DNA from: CAVSUZ01 sp963795415
GTDB lineage: Bacteria; Pseudomonadota; Alphaproteobacteria; Acetobacterales; Acetobacteraceae
NCBI GenBank assembly: GCA_963795415.1
Contig: CAWCHQ010000001.1
Location: 1,302,001 to 1,366,000 of the forward strand
Length of the DNA: 64,000 nucleotides
Direction: 5' to 3'
Shown: positions 33,288 through 41,786 of the stretch, in pieces
Position numbering within the stretch: the first letter of the stretch is position 1
How the letters are laid out: each line of letters begins with the position of its first letter
Notes under the pieces: model-generated
Database searches by the model: none
Told to the model about the DNA's origin: nothing
Seen by the model: only the letters and a program-made list of their open reading frames with translations
Translations under genes and position numbers: made by a program

Positions 33288-34297
33288 TCGGTCCTCGCGA
33301 GCTCGTAAAGGGCGACGGCGGCGGCGGCGGAGACGTTGAGGCTTTCCATCGCGCCCTTGGTGGTCAGGCCGACGGCTTCGTCGCAGGTTTCGCGGGTCAG
33401 GCGCCGGAGGCCGGTGCCCTCGGCGCCGAGGACCAGGGCGACGCGGCGGCCCTTATAGGCGGGGCCAGAAAGCGGGGTGGCGGTTCCGACGTCTAGGCCG
33501 AGCGTCCAGATATTGGCCGCCTTCAGGGCGATCAGGGTGCGGGCGATATTGACGGCGCGGAGCAGCGGGATTGTCTCCAGAGCGCCGGAAGCGGCCTTGG
33601 CGAGGGAGCCGGTTTCCTCCGGCGCGTTGCGGTCCTGGGTGATCAGTCCGGCGGCGCCGAAGGCCGCGGCGGAGCGGAGGATGGCGCCGACATTGCGGGG
33701 ATCGGTGACCTGGTCGAGGACGATGATCGGGCCGGGACGCTCAAGCAGTTGGGCTAGGCTTGGCTGGGGGAGCGGGTCGGCGAGCAGCGCCGCGCCCTGG
33801 TGGACGGTATCGCGGCCGAGCAGGTGGTCCATGCGGCCGCGGTCGGAGCGCTCCGGGGGGAGTGCCCAGGGGGGCGGGAGGCGCTGGGCGAGCTCGGCCT
33901 CGGTTTCCTCGGTGAGGAGCAGGCGGCGGAGACGGCGGGAGGGGTTGGCGAGGGCGGCGGAGACGGCGTGCAGACCGTAGAGCCAGAGGGTGCCGCGTGG
34001 GGCTTCCGGCGGGCGGGGAGCGTGGTGGTGGTGCTGGTGTTGGTCGGACCGGGGACGGTTCTGGTCGTGTCGGTCGTGGTCGTGTCGGTTGTGGTCTGGG
34101 CGGGGGCCGCCGAAGCCGGGCCGGTGGGGCTGGCCGTGCTGCTGGGGGCGCTGTCCGGTCGGAGGGCCGTGAGGCGAATTCCCTCGTGGGGCGTTTCCGC
34201 CCGGGCCGTTTCCCGGGCGGCCATCTCCTCGGGGGCCGCGGTTGGGCCCCTGGGGCCGGCCGGGCCCGCCTGGACGGCTATTGTGCGGTGGTTTCAT
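33284..34297 (-). CDS. rlmB: 23S rRNA (guanosine-2'-O)-methyltransferase RlmB-like, with long N-terminal extension
   Basis: A TrmH/SPOUT-family RNA ribose methylase of 337 residues. The catalytic domain shows the SPOUT motifs PIIVLDQVTDPRNVGAILRSAAAFGAAGL, VALVLGAEGTGLRRLTRETCDEAV and LNVSAAAAVALYEL, and is preceded by the RNA-binding L30e-like part (LWLYGLHAVSAALANPSRRL). The first 100 residues are an unusual low-complexity extension of Gly, Pro, Asn, Arg and His, ending in RHDQNRPRSDQHQHHHH. The catalytic part supports RlmB (G2251) but other TrmH targets are possible. It is divergent from the TauD-like gene. Confidence 0.85.
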   Translation of the reverse strand: MKPPHNSRPGGPGRPQGPNRGPRGDGRPGNGPGGNAPRGNSPHGPPTGQRPQQHGQPHRPGFGGPRPDHNRHDHDRHDQNRPRSDQHQHHHHAPRPPEAPRGTLWLYGLHAVSAALANPSRRLRRLLLTEETEAELAQRLPPPWALPPERSDRGRMDHLLGRDTVHQGAALLADPLPQPSLAQLLERPGPIIVLDQVTDPRNVGAILRSAAAFGAAGLITQDRNAPEETGSLAKAASGALETIPLLRAVNIARTLIALKAANIWTLGLDVGTATPLSGPAYKGRRVALVLGAEGTGLRRLTRETCDEAVGLTTKGAMESLNVSAAAAVALYELARTE

Positions 34298-34347
34298 CCG
34301 GGCGGTATAACGTTGCCGGGAAGCGGTGCCCAGGAGGGGAGGACAGA

Positions 34348-35415
34348 ATGATGCGACGAGCGATCGAGGGGCGGGCGGTTTGGCGGGGAGCCGAGCTGGA
34401 GCGGAGTGGCGACTGGATCAGGAGCTTCGACCAGGGGCAGCTTGCGGAGGTTGATGGGGCGCTGGCGGCGGTGAAACGGGCCGGGTTCGGGCGGTTCGGG
34501 TTTGGCCGGCGGGCGTTTCCGCTGGAGCGAACCGCCGGGTTGCTGGCAGAGGTGAGCGAGCAGCTGGAGAACGGGCGGGGAGCGGTGCGGCTGCGAGGCC
34601 TGCCGGTGGAGCGGTACAGCGAGGAAGATCTGCGGCAGATTTTCTGGGGGATCGGGCAGTATCTGGGGACACCGCTGTTTCAGAGCAGAAACGGGGAGAT
34701 CATGGGGGAGGTGCGGGACGAGACGCGGGATGCGGCTCCGAGTTTCATCGAGTCCGGACCGGGAAAGGTGGTTTCGTCGCGGGCTCGGTCGCGGTCTTCG
34801 GGGCCGCTGCGGTTCCATACGGACCGGTGCGATGTGATCGCGTTGTTATGCGTACGGAATGGGATTGCTGGCGGGGTTTCGAAGCTGGCAAGTATTCCGG
34901 CGATTTATAACGAGATGCTGCGGCGGCGGCCGGATCTGCTGGAAGAATTGTTCAGCGATTACTGGCGGTCGAGGCCGGCGGATGAGGATGGCGCTCATGC
35001 CGAGCCGGTATTTGCCCTGCCGGTATTTGGGCTGATGGATGGGAGGATTACGAGTTAATATTCCCGGACTTATGTAGAACAGGGGCAGGAGTATTCGGGA
35101 GTTCCGCGGCTAAGAAGAGAGCAGAATGAGGCGCTGGATTTGCTGGCAGAGATAGCGGAGGAGGTGTGTTTATACTCGGCGTTCGAGCCCGGCGATATAC
35201 AATTGCTGAATAATCACGTGGTCTATCATGGCCGGACGGCGTACGAGGATGATCTGGGGGGCGGGCAGAGCAGGCTGTTGCTGCGGCTATGGCTTTCGAT
35301 GCCGAACAGCCGGGCGTTGCCCGAGGGGTTCGATGTCCTGTGGGGCAGTGTGACTCCGGGGGCACTGCGGGGTGGGGTTGTGCAGGCGGACGGACGCCGA
35401 GGTTGGGGCGGGTAA
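34348..35415 (+). pseudogene. TauD/TfdA-family dioxygenase, one in-frame TAA
   Basis: A single reading frame with one stop, TAA at 35056-35058, separates two parts of a 2-oxoglutarate/Fe(II) dioxygenase-like protein. Before the stop come AVRLRGLPVERYSEEDLRQIFWGIGQYLGTP and LRFHTDRCDVIALLCVRNG (HxD iron ligands). After it come YSRTYVEQGQEYSGVP and EPGDIQLLNNHVVYHGRTAYED (the distal His region). Without the stop it would have about 355 residues, normal for the TauD/TfdA group acting on small acids or amines. Frame and sequence are otherwise undamaged, so this is a recent nonsense mutation. A start behind GGAGGGGAGG at 34348 is well supported. Confidence 0.8.
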
Positions 35416-35565
35416 GGAGCGTACGAAAGGCGGATTTTGGGGGGTTGCGTTTCGTACGAACCCCCGTTTTGAGGGTCGGTGTTTCGTACGAACACCCGGT
35501 TATCCACAGGGGCGTTTCGTACGAAAGGGGGTTTTCAGGGGGTGGTGTTTTGTACGAAACAGCAG
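35415..35565. repeat. Iteron-like array: five GTACGAA motifs at 32-33-bp spacing plus a DnaA box
   Basis: The core GTACGAA occurs at 35421, 35454, 35486, 35519 and 35552, i.e. at spacings of 33, 32, 33 and 33 bases. In the inner copies it is part of the palindrome TTCGTACGAA preceded by G(T/C)GTT. The units share flanking C- and G-runs and GTTTT. TTATCCACA, a perfect DnaA-box consensus, is at 35500-35508 within the third unit. AT-richer DNA with TATAAT follows at about 35690-35735. The regular three-helical-turn phasing indicates a multi-site protein binding array such as a replication origin or a partition site. No rep or par gene is nearby. Confidence 0.8.
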
Positions 35566-35849
35566 TTCGATTCGAAATAGGATCTATTGGGCACGGACTA
35601 CTGGAGGGCGAGTAGGGGAGATTGTGTCGCCGGCAGACTGTTTCAATGGGGCGGCGGCCCACCGTCCGGGTCGACGCGACAGATGGATGGTTTGAATTGT
35701 GACAAACATATAATTGCGCGAGAAATCATCAGCTGATGGCCGGATCTGCAGGTCAGTCACATGCCGGTTTCCGATCCGTGAGCGAGGTGCGCTTGCGCCG
35801 GTTGAATGGCAGGGCCACGGTAGCAGCGCAATCACCTGGAGCTTCGAAG

Positions 35850-36725
35850 ATGTCTGGCACTTCCGAATACGTGCCCCCGAATGTCTGGACCTGGAACAAG
35901 CCGAGTGGCGGCCAGTTTGCAAGTATCAACCGCCCGGTCTCCGGCCCGACGCAGGAGAAGGAACTGCCGGTAGGCCGCCATCCGCTGCAGCTCTACTCGC
36001 AGGGCACGCCGAACGGTGTGAAGGTGACTGTGCTGCTGGAGGAGCTGCTGGCCGCGGGCCATCGCGGGGCAGAATACGATGCCTGGCTGATCCGGATCGG
36101 CGAGGGCGATCAGTTCGGCAGCGGTTTCGTTGCGATCAATCCCAACTCCAAGATCCCGGCGCTGGTGGACCGGAGCGGCCCGAAGCCGATCCGGTTGTTC
36201 GAGTCCGGTGCGATCCTGCTGTATCTGGCGGAGAAGTTCGGCGCGTTCCTGCCGACAGAGCCCAGTGTGCGTGCCGAATGTTTGTCCTGGCTGTTCTGGC
36301 AGATGGGCAGCGCGCCGTATATCGGCGGCGGGTTTGGCCACTTCTACGCCTATGCGCCGGCGAAAATGGAATATCCGATCGACCGGTTTACCATGGAGAC
36401 GAAGCGGCTTTTGGACGTGCTGGATAAGCGGCTGGCGGTGGCCGAGTACCTGGCGGGCGATGTGTATACGATCGCTGATATGGCGGCGTGGCCCTGGTAC
36501 GGCGGGCTGGTGAAGTTCGGGCAGTACGGGGCGGCGGAGTTCCTCTCGGTGCACGAGTATAGGAACGTGATCCGCTGGGCGGATGCGATCTACGCGAGGC
36601 CGGCGGTGCGGCGCGGGCGGATGGTCAATCGGACCAGTGGCGAGCCAGCGAGCCAGTTGCACGAGCGGCATGATGCCGACGATTTTGCGACGAAGACGCA
36701 GGACAAGCTGGCGGCGTCGGAGTGA
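35850..36725 (+). CDS. Glutathione S-transferase (YghU/Ure2p-like disulfide reductase type)
   Basis: A 291-residue GST. The YghU-type N-terminus (VPPNVWTWNKPSGGQFASINRPVSG) precedes the thioredoxin fold (HPLQLYSQGTPNGVKVTVLLEEL, INPNSKIPALVDRSGPKPIRLFESGAILLYLAEKFG) and the helical C-terminal domain. YghU-like enzymes reduce disulfide bonds and organic peroxides with glutathione. The start at 35850 has GGAG upstream. The upstream region holds TATAAT at 35709 and the palindrome ATCAGCTGAT at 35728, both possible promoter elements. The stop overlaps the next gene (TGATG). Confidence 0.88.
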   Translation: MSGTSEYVPPNVWTWNKPSGGQFASINRPVSGPTQEKELPVGRHPLQLYSQGTPNGVKVTVLLEELLAAGHRGAEYDAWLIRIGEGDQFGSGFVAINPNSKIPALVDRSGPKPIRLFESGAILLYLAEKFGAFLPTEPSVRAECLSWLFWQMGSAPYIGGGFGHFYAYAPAKMEYPIDRFTMETKRLLDVLDKRLAVAEYLAGDVYTIADMAAWPWYGGLVKFGQYGAAEFLSVHEYRNVIRWADAIYARPAVRRGRMVNRTSGEPASQLHERHDADDFATKTQDKLAASE

Positions 36726-37477
36726 TGCCGTTTTTTGAGAAGGGTGATGTACGCATTCGCTACGAGGAGGCCGGCAGCGGGTTTCCGCTGCTCGTGACTC
36801 CGGGTGGCGGGTTGAATTCGCGCGTCAGCAACTGGCCGACCGCGGTGTTCAACGCGATGGAGACGTTCAAGGACGATTTCCGCTGCGTCACGATGGACCA
36901 GCGTAACGCGAATGGCGGGGAGTCAACGGGGCCGGTTCCGGTGGATGATCCATGGGGGGCGTTCGCCGAGGATCAGCTCGGGCTGATGGACCATCTGGGC
37001 ATCGGGCAGTTCTTTTTTATGGGCTACTGCATCGGTGGATGCTTCGCGCTGAAACTGATGGAGCAGGCGCCCGATCGCGTGGTGGCGGGGGTGCTGTGCC
37101 AGACGGTGGGGCACCGGCCGGAAAATCCGGACGTGATGTACCGGTCTGGGCGGGACGTATGGGCGCCGGAGTTTATGGCGCGGCGGCCGGATGTGACGAT
37201 GGCGGCGATCGAAGCGTATCTGGACGCGCTGTACCGGGTGCGGGCGGATTTTGTTTACAGCGTGTCGCGGGAGTTTGTGCGGGGGTGTCAGACGCCGATG
37301 CTGGTTATGCCGGACGACACCCCGGCGCATCCGTTGCAGGCATCGCTGGATGTGGCGGCGTTGGCGCCGCGGGCGGAAGTTACTGCGTATCCCTGGCGAG
37401 AGCCGGAGGAGCTGAAGGCGCGGACGATTGGGGGGGTGCGGGCGTTTTTGCGGGGTGCGTGCCGGGTGCCGGTATGA
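36725..37477 (+). CDS. Alpha/beta-fold hydrolase with a Cys nucleophile elbow
   Basis: A 250-residue alpha/beta hydrolase. The fold is shown by the oxyanion segment LLVTPGGGLNSRV, the strand and DxR of CVTMDQRNANGGES, and the nucleophile elbow FMGYCIGGCFAL. The elbow has Cys in place of the usual Ser (G-x-C-x-G), as in dienelactone hydrolases. An acid and His are likely in MPDDTPAHPLQAS. The start overlaps the GST stop by one base, so the two are translationally coupled and may share a detoxification role. The substrate is unknown. Confidence 0.82.
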   Translation: MPFFEKGDVRIRYEEAGSGFPLLVTPGGGLNSRVSNWPTAVFNAMETFKDDFRCVTMDQRNANGGESTGPVPVDDPWGAFAEDQLGLMDHLGIGQFFFMGYCIGGCFALKLMEQAPDRVVAGVLCQTVGHRPENPDVMYRSGRDVWAPEFMARRPDVTMAAIEAYLDALYRVRADFVYSVSREFVRGCQTPMLVMPDDTPAHPLQASLDVAALAPRAEVTAYPWREPEELKARTIGGVRAFLRGACRVPV

Positions 37478-37539
37478 GCCGGAGCAGTCAGATCGAAGGT
37501 TAGGCAACTTAAGTCGAAATCGTCGATTGCCACTGACAA

Positions 37540-38024
37540 GATCCGCAACCCGACACCGGGCGAGATCCTGCTGTCTGATAATGAGACGGCAAAGTTGGCT
37601 GCACCGCTGGTCCAACGTGCGATCGGACTTGACCCGCATGATGCCGATGCGCAAGCGGCAGCAACTATCGTCGATGCCTGGTCCGGCGATTGGGAAAGCA
37701 CCGCGATCCGCAGAACTGGCTCGCCCTGCTGCAGGGTGGCAATCACATATTATCTCGACGGTGACTACCCGGCAGCGCTTGAAACAGCGCAGAAGGCTGC
37801 CAGGCTCTACCCGAGCGAGCCGCAGATCCACACCTTTTTGGCCGCCGCGCTCGGACAGCTTGGACGCCAGTCGGAAGGCCAGGGAGCATTGCGGCGTGTC
37901 GAGGCATTGCTTCCGTCAGGTGCGAGTCTCAGAATTCCGTTCCGCGCGCCATTCGAACGTTCCGAGGACCATGAGCCACAATTTTGACGGTCTGCAGAAG
38001 GCGGGCTGGCGGCCGAATCCATGA
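37540..38024 (+). pseudogene. C-terminal remnant of a TPR-containing (adenylate-cyclase-associated type) regulator
   Basis: The frame carries TPR-like text (ETAKLAAPLVQRAIGLDPHDADAQAAATIVDAW, YYLDGDYPAALETAQKAARLYPSEPQIHTFLAAALGQLGR) and the family ending RAPFERSEDHE. After that the reading shifts to another frame for NFDGLQKAGWRPNP. This matches the end of long winged-helix or cyclase proteins with C-terminal TPRs; the N-terminal part is missing and the repeat region is shortened. It is a dead fragment convergent on a PEP-CTERM gene. Confidence 0.6.
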
Positions 38025-39293
38025 GGATTGCCTAGAACCAGCAGGCCCATCGGCGCTCCCCCGAAGGCAGCGCCGCCGCGCCAGCAACAAACCGCCGAGG
38101 CCCAGCCCGAACACGCCATTGCTGGCGGGCTCGGGTACGCCGGTTACAAGTGGTGTGATGCTCCCGGTAAAATCGCCGCCGCCTTCGAACGAGACGGCAG
38201 TGGCGAACGGGAGACCTGCGTCCGCACCGAAGCTCTCGCCGTCCACCAGAACCTCGAACTCACTGACCCCCAAGCCCGCGAAATCGTGGATTTGGTCGGG
38301 CGCAAGCGGTACGTCGCAGGCGAAGCCACCAGCCGAAGGCAGGCAGAGTGTGTAGGAAATGCCGGCACCGAGCGAGGGCATTTCAACGCTCGCGAATAGC
38401 GGATCACCGCTCCCCGTGCGATACAAGTATCCCGTCGCCACCGCCGGATCGAGATAGTAGACCTGTCCCGGTCCCACGGGAAAATTGAAGTTGTAGACTG
38501 GCGAGTTGCCGGACACGGTGACGACCGGCAACTCGAGGATGGTGCCGAGCGGCAGGCTGTTGTTTTACACGAAGTCGACGAAACTGCGCGATCGGGCGAT
38601 TAGGGCGCCATCCGATCGCACATCCTGCTGTACAGAGAACGTGTACTGGTGGTTCGCGACCAGAACGCCGGCCGGGATGGTGAAGCTGGTCTGTGTGGGC
38701 GAGAACTGGCTGCTGACATAGACGAGAGGATGCCCATCTGGCGTCACGACGGAGCGGTCGAAGATGTAGATGGTCTGAGTGGTTGCGGGACTAGACGGCG
38801 GAAGCGTCCATTGAATCGTCGGAGTAAGGCCATCGGTTACGAGAGTGACCGACGTGACGAATGGCGGTGCGCTCAGTGTTGCTAGCGGCGCCGTTGGAAT
38901 TGTCGCGACCGCTCCACCATTGACCGAGGGATTGCTGAGCGAAAGCGTCCATGCCCCAGTCGATAGCGTCCCTCCAATCGAAGCGAAGAACTGATCGGGC
39001 AAGGCCGGTGAAAACAGGTATGGCACCACAAAGTTCACCGCGCCCTGAGACGCGCGTACGGTCCTTCCGTCTTCCGCCGTCACTGGCTGAGTGCCGACCG
39101 GTGTCACGTCGAGCCCACGGCTATCGCGCGTCCCGACACGAATGCCCGCATCGTTCGATTCACCAACGTCTATAAAATTGAACGTGTCGATCACGGTGAA
39201 GCCGCCTACCATAACCGAGGCTCGCCCTCGTTGCGGCAGCACGATCGCTGCAGTGCAGCCGGCAGAAAAGAGAACCCAGTTTCGTAGGCGCAT
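37929..39293 (-). pseudogene. PEP-CTERM sorted exported protein, one in-frame TAA
   Basis: One minus-strand frame runs from MRLRNWVLFSAGCTAAIVLP (signal peptide) to a stop at 38565-38567 and then continues open through NNSLPLGTILELPVVTV to the C-terminal sorting signal VPEPASNGVFGLGLGGLLLARRR. This signal is recognised by an exosortase, so the protein would be processed at the membrane and released or attached to exopolysaccharide. The TAA splits it at about residue 242. Beyond the arginine anchor the frame runs on another 40 residues with no normal stop, so the 3' end is also altered. No exosortase gene lies in the window. Confidence 0.75.
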
Positions 39294-39442
39294 TTATCTG
39301 CTCCGTTTTGTTACTGAGTTGACATTTGCAGCACTAATCCACGCAGCCCGACCAGCGGGACACCGATCGGCACCGATATTGTTCTTCCAGCAGCGCAATC
39401 ACGTCATCACCCGCGCGGGTGATGATGTGAAGAATTTCCCGC

Positions 39443-40450
39443 CTATACCTCGAACGCGGCCAATCCGCGCAGGCCGAGCCGAAGCAACTCGATCTGACTG
39501 CGGGTGCCGGTCTTCAGAAAGATCGACTTCAACTGCGACCGCAGCGTCTCTTTGCCGACACCAAAGCGGTTGGCGGCGACATCAAGCGTCTCCCCGGCGA
39601 GCAGAGCCTGCATGAGCCGCGCCTCCGCCTCGGTCAGCGCATAGAGACGCCACCGCCGATCCGTCGGCGCGGTGACCTGTGCCTTGGGATTGCGGACAAA
39701 TACCCCAGCCAGCGGTCCACTGAGGTCGACACTGAATGTGCTATTGGATAGCGGAGTCACCAATGTCTCGTAAGGGGCCTGCGCGGACCGCCGGCTGATC
39801 CGCATCGCAACGCCTGGGACAGCTTCTGAACTACGCGACGACTCCAGTACCCCGGCGACAAGCCGTAGCAGATGTTGGGTTTCATCTCGGCTCGCGGCGG
39901 TGAGTTTCCTGTTCGTGATCGAGAGATAATCGCCGGCGGCGACGATTTGCTCGGCTGCCACGTTCAGGTGCACAACGTGCCCGAAGCGGTTGACGACGAT
40001 TACAGCGGTGGCCAAGCGATCGAGCGCGAGTTCAGCGGGAATGGCTCGCGTTTCGAGTCTGGCCAATTGCTGGTTAAGCTGTGCCACTCGCGACAGTTGT
40101 GGAGCATCCGTTTCGGACGGAACAGGCGAGTGCGTGGTCTCCTGGCGGACCGCGGCGAAGCTCGAACCGACTTGCGGCTGCGATTGCGCGGTTCCGAAGG
40201 CTTGATCGGCTGGTTTCACTGGCCTGAGACGGCGTCGAATGGTGCTGACCGAAGGCGGCGGCAGGTGTCGCACACGGCACTGATCCTCAATGAGGACAAA
40301 GGTTTCCGCGGCACTCTTGCGCGGTGCAGCGTGGTGCGTTTCAGCAATGGCCTCGCGGAGCACTTGCTCGGTCGCCTCGCTCAGGCGAGGTTTGCCCACG
40401 CCGCCGCCATGCCGCTCTGGCTCACCGATTATAATTTCTGTCGGCCCCAT
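39443..40450 (-). CDS. Chimeric ORF: transposase fragment fused to a LuxR-type regulator
   Basis: An intact 335-residue frame with two unrelated parts. Residues of about 20-80 (RLSEATEQVLREAIAETHHAAPRKSAAETF, PPPSVSTIRRRL) look like the N-terminal helical part of a Mu/TniA-type transposase. From about 120 on it is a LuxR-family regulator with a PAS-like sensor (LDRLATAVIVVNRFGHVVHLNVAAEQIV) and a C-terminal HTH (LTEAEARLMQALLAGETLDVAANRFGVGKETLRSQLKSIFLKTGTRSQIELLRL). The original regulator N-terminus is missing. Without it the protein may be inert or constitutively active. The PEP-CTERM gene downstream could have been its target. Confidence 0.65.
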   Translation of the reverse strand: MGPTEIIIGEPERHGGGVGKPRLSEATEQVLREAIAETHHAAPRKSAAETFVLIEDQCRVRHLPPPSVSTIRRRLRPVKPADQAFGTAQSQPQVGSSFAAVRQETTHSPVPSETDAPQLSRVAQLNQQLARLETRAIPAELALDRLATAVIVVNRFGHVVHLNVAAEQIVAAGDYLSITNRKLTAASRDETQHLLRLVAGVLESSRSSEAVPGVAMRISRRSAQAPYETLVTPLSNSTFSVDLSGPLAGVFVRNPKAQVTAPTDRRWRLYALTEAEARLMQALLAGETLDVAANRFGVGKETLRSQLKSIFLKTGTRSQIELLRLGLRGLAAFEV

Positions 40451-40520
40451 TCGGCGCTCGGCGGCAAGCCGCCCATCAGCCGCATCACCGCTGCGCGGAC
40501 GGCGGCCACAACCGTCCCTG
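40390..40520 (+). pseudogene. IS481-family transposase C-terminal remnant
   Basis: The plus-strand text PLWLTDYNFCRPHSALGGKPPISRITAARTA is the conserved C-terminal end of IS481/IS3-type transposases. Upstream the frame is not transposase-like. It overlaps antisense the first residues of the chimeric regulator, so the chimera start itself lies in mobile-element DNA. Confidence 0.75.
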
Positions 40521-40640
40521 AAACCGATCCCAAGCCATGCTTCGGCCGGCTGAGCGGGGTCAAGCCTCGCGCAGGGACCCCCGTCGCGCTTGCGCGATGG
40601 GTCCCGCAGCGACCGCCGCAGGCGGCTTGGGCTTGACCCC

Positions 40641-40702
40641 GTTCAGCCGGCCGCAAGCACAATCGGTGATCGGCGGAGGGGACAACGTCCTTGGCAACGA
40701 CA
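40641..40702. repeat. 60-bp direct repeat flanking the IS110 remnant, copy 1
   Basis: The block from GTTCAGCCGGCCGCAAG to GTCCTTGGCAACGACA recurs at 41460-41518 with a 3-base deletion and few changes. The two lie on either side of the IS110 remnant in the same orientation. Confidence 0.8.
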
Positions 40703-40809
40703 CCTAGAGTATCCGTCTTGGTCAAGCGAGGTCAGGCGGCCGATCACCGGCCCCGCATCAACAAAAGCGCAGATAACAATTCATTCTCAAAGGCGGACAT
40801 CGCCAGGCC

Positions 40810-41410
40810 TCACGCGAGCGGGGTCCAACCCCGCCCATCGCGCAGCAAGGCGTTGGCGAGAATGAGAAGCTTGCGCATGATCGCGGTGATCGCGACCTTG
40901 GGCGGCTTGCCAGCGGCGATGAAGGCGGCGATGAAGGCCTGGTACTTCGCCTTCATGTCCGCGTTGAAGCGGACGGCGACCAGTGCCGGCATGTAAAGCG
41001 CCTGGCGCAGCGGAGCACGGCCGCCGCGGATGAAGCGCTGGCCGCTGTGCTGGCCTGAAGTCACGGCTGGCCTGAGTCACGGGTGATCGGTGCCAGACCA
41101 GCCAGACTGACCGCGCATTTGTTTTCGATGCTGCCGAGTTCCGGCATTTCGATGAGCATGGTCAACGCCGTGGCCTCACCAATCCCTGGGATGCTGACGA
41201 GGATGGCGAGACGGGCCTTCAGCGCGGCATCGGCGTTGCACAGCTCGCGCAAGCGAGCATCGATCGCGGCAATCTGGCGCGCCACCTGCCGCAGCCGCTG
41301 GGCGGCCAGGCGCTTGAGCAATGATGAACGCAGGACCCGATCGCGGTTCGACGTGGCTAGCTGATCCTTCACCAGGGCGCGGCGCGCGACCAGCAGTTCC
41401 TCACGTTATC
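40810..41410 (-). pseudogene. IS110-family transposase remnant
   Basis: Two minus-strand frames give the C-terminal half of an IS110/IS1111-type DEDD transposase: RQVARQIAAIDARLRELCNADAALKARLAILVSIPGIGEATALTML...SLAGLAPITRDSGQ, and then, after a frame change near 41061, RFIRGGRAPLRQALYMPALVAVRFNADMKAKYQAF. The Transposase_20 helix-hairpin and serine-containing end are recognisable. The N-terminal RuvC-like catalytic domain is missing beyond about 41410. The element is inactive. Confidence 0.85.
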
Positions 41411-41786
41411 AAGCGTTTCACTAACCATCGGGATCCGGGCCGGCGACACCCGGGTATCCGTTCAGGCCGCAAGCACAATCGGCGACCGGAGGAGGGGACA
41501 ACGTCCTTGGCAACGACAGCCAGCTGTCCGGGCAGAGATTCGCGGCTTGGCTGACGGAAGCACTTGGCGGTCTGTATTCAGCTCGTCGACGGCTTGGTGG
41601 ATCGCCCGATCGAGTAACGAACCGTTGCCCGGATCGCTGCGAGGTCCGAGCCTGGGTCGATGCCCGAGGGCAGGCTGTCTCCCGCCCGGCGGGAGAGGTA
41701 AAGGGGTGCGCCCTCTGTCAATTCCCGGCTCAGGCGTATAAGCCCGCGCCAGCAAGATCGATGGGTTCCGGAGCCGGCTAGCCGCG
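41411..41786. other. Non-coding stretch with the second direct repeat
   Basis: Between the IS110 remnant and secD there is no recognisable gene. The 60-bp direct repeat occupies 41460-41518. A minus-strand scrap (DRAIHQAVDELNTDRQVLPSA) could be part of a lost gene but cannot be identified. CCCGCCCGGCGGG at about 41690 is a short palindrome. The secD promoter must lie in or beyond this region. Confidence 0.5.
41460..41518. repeat. 60-bp direct repeat flanking the IS110 remnant, copy 2
   Basis: This is the second copy of the block at 40641-40702, on the 5' side of the IS110 transposase remnant. The spacing between copies is about 820 bases, shorter than a full IS110 element, consistent with internal deletion. 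Confidence 0.8.

Noticed and set aside
35415..35740. The array as the main chromosomal oriC
   Set aside because: No dnaA, dnaN, hemE, parAB, gidA or similar origin neighbours are present; only one DnaA box is clear. Iteron-type origin or partition site is kept as the hypothesis.
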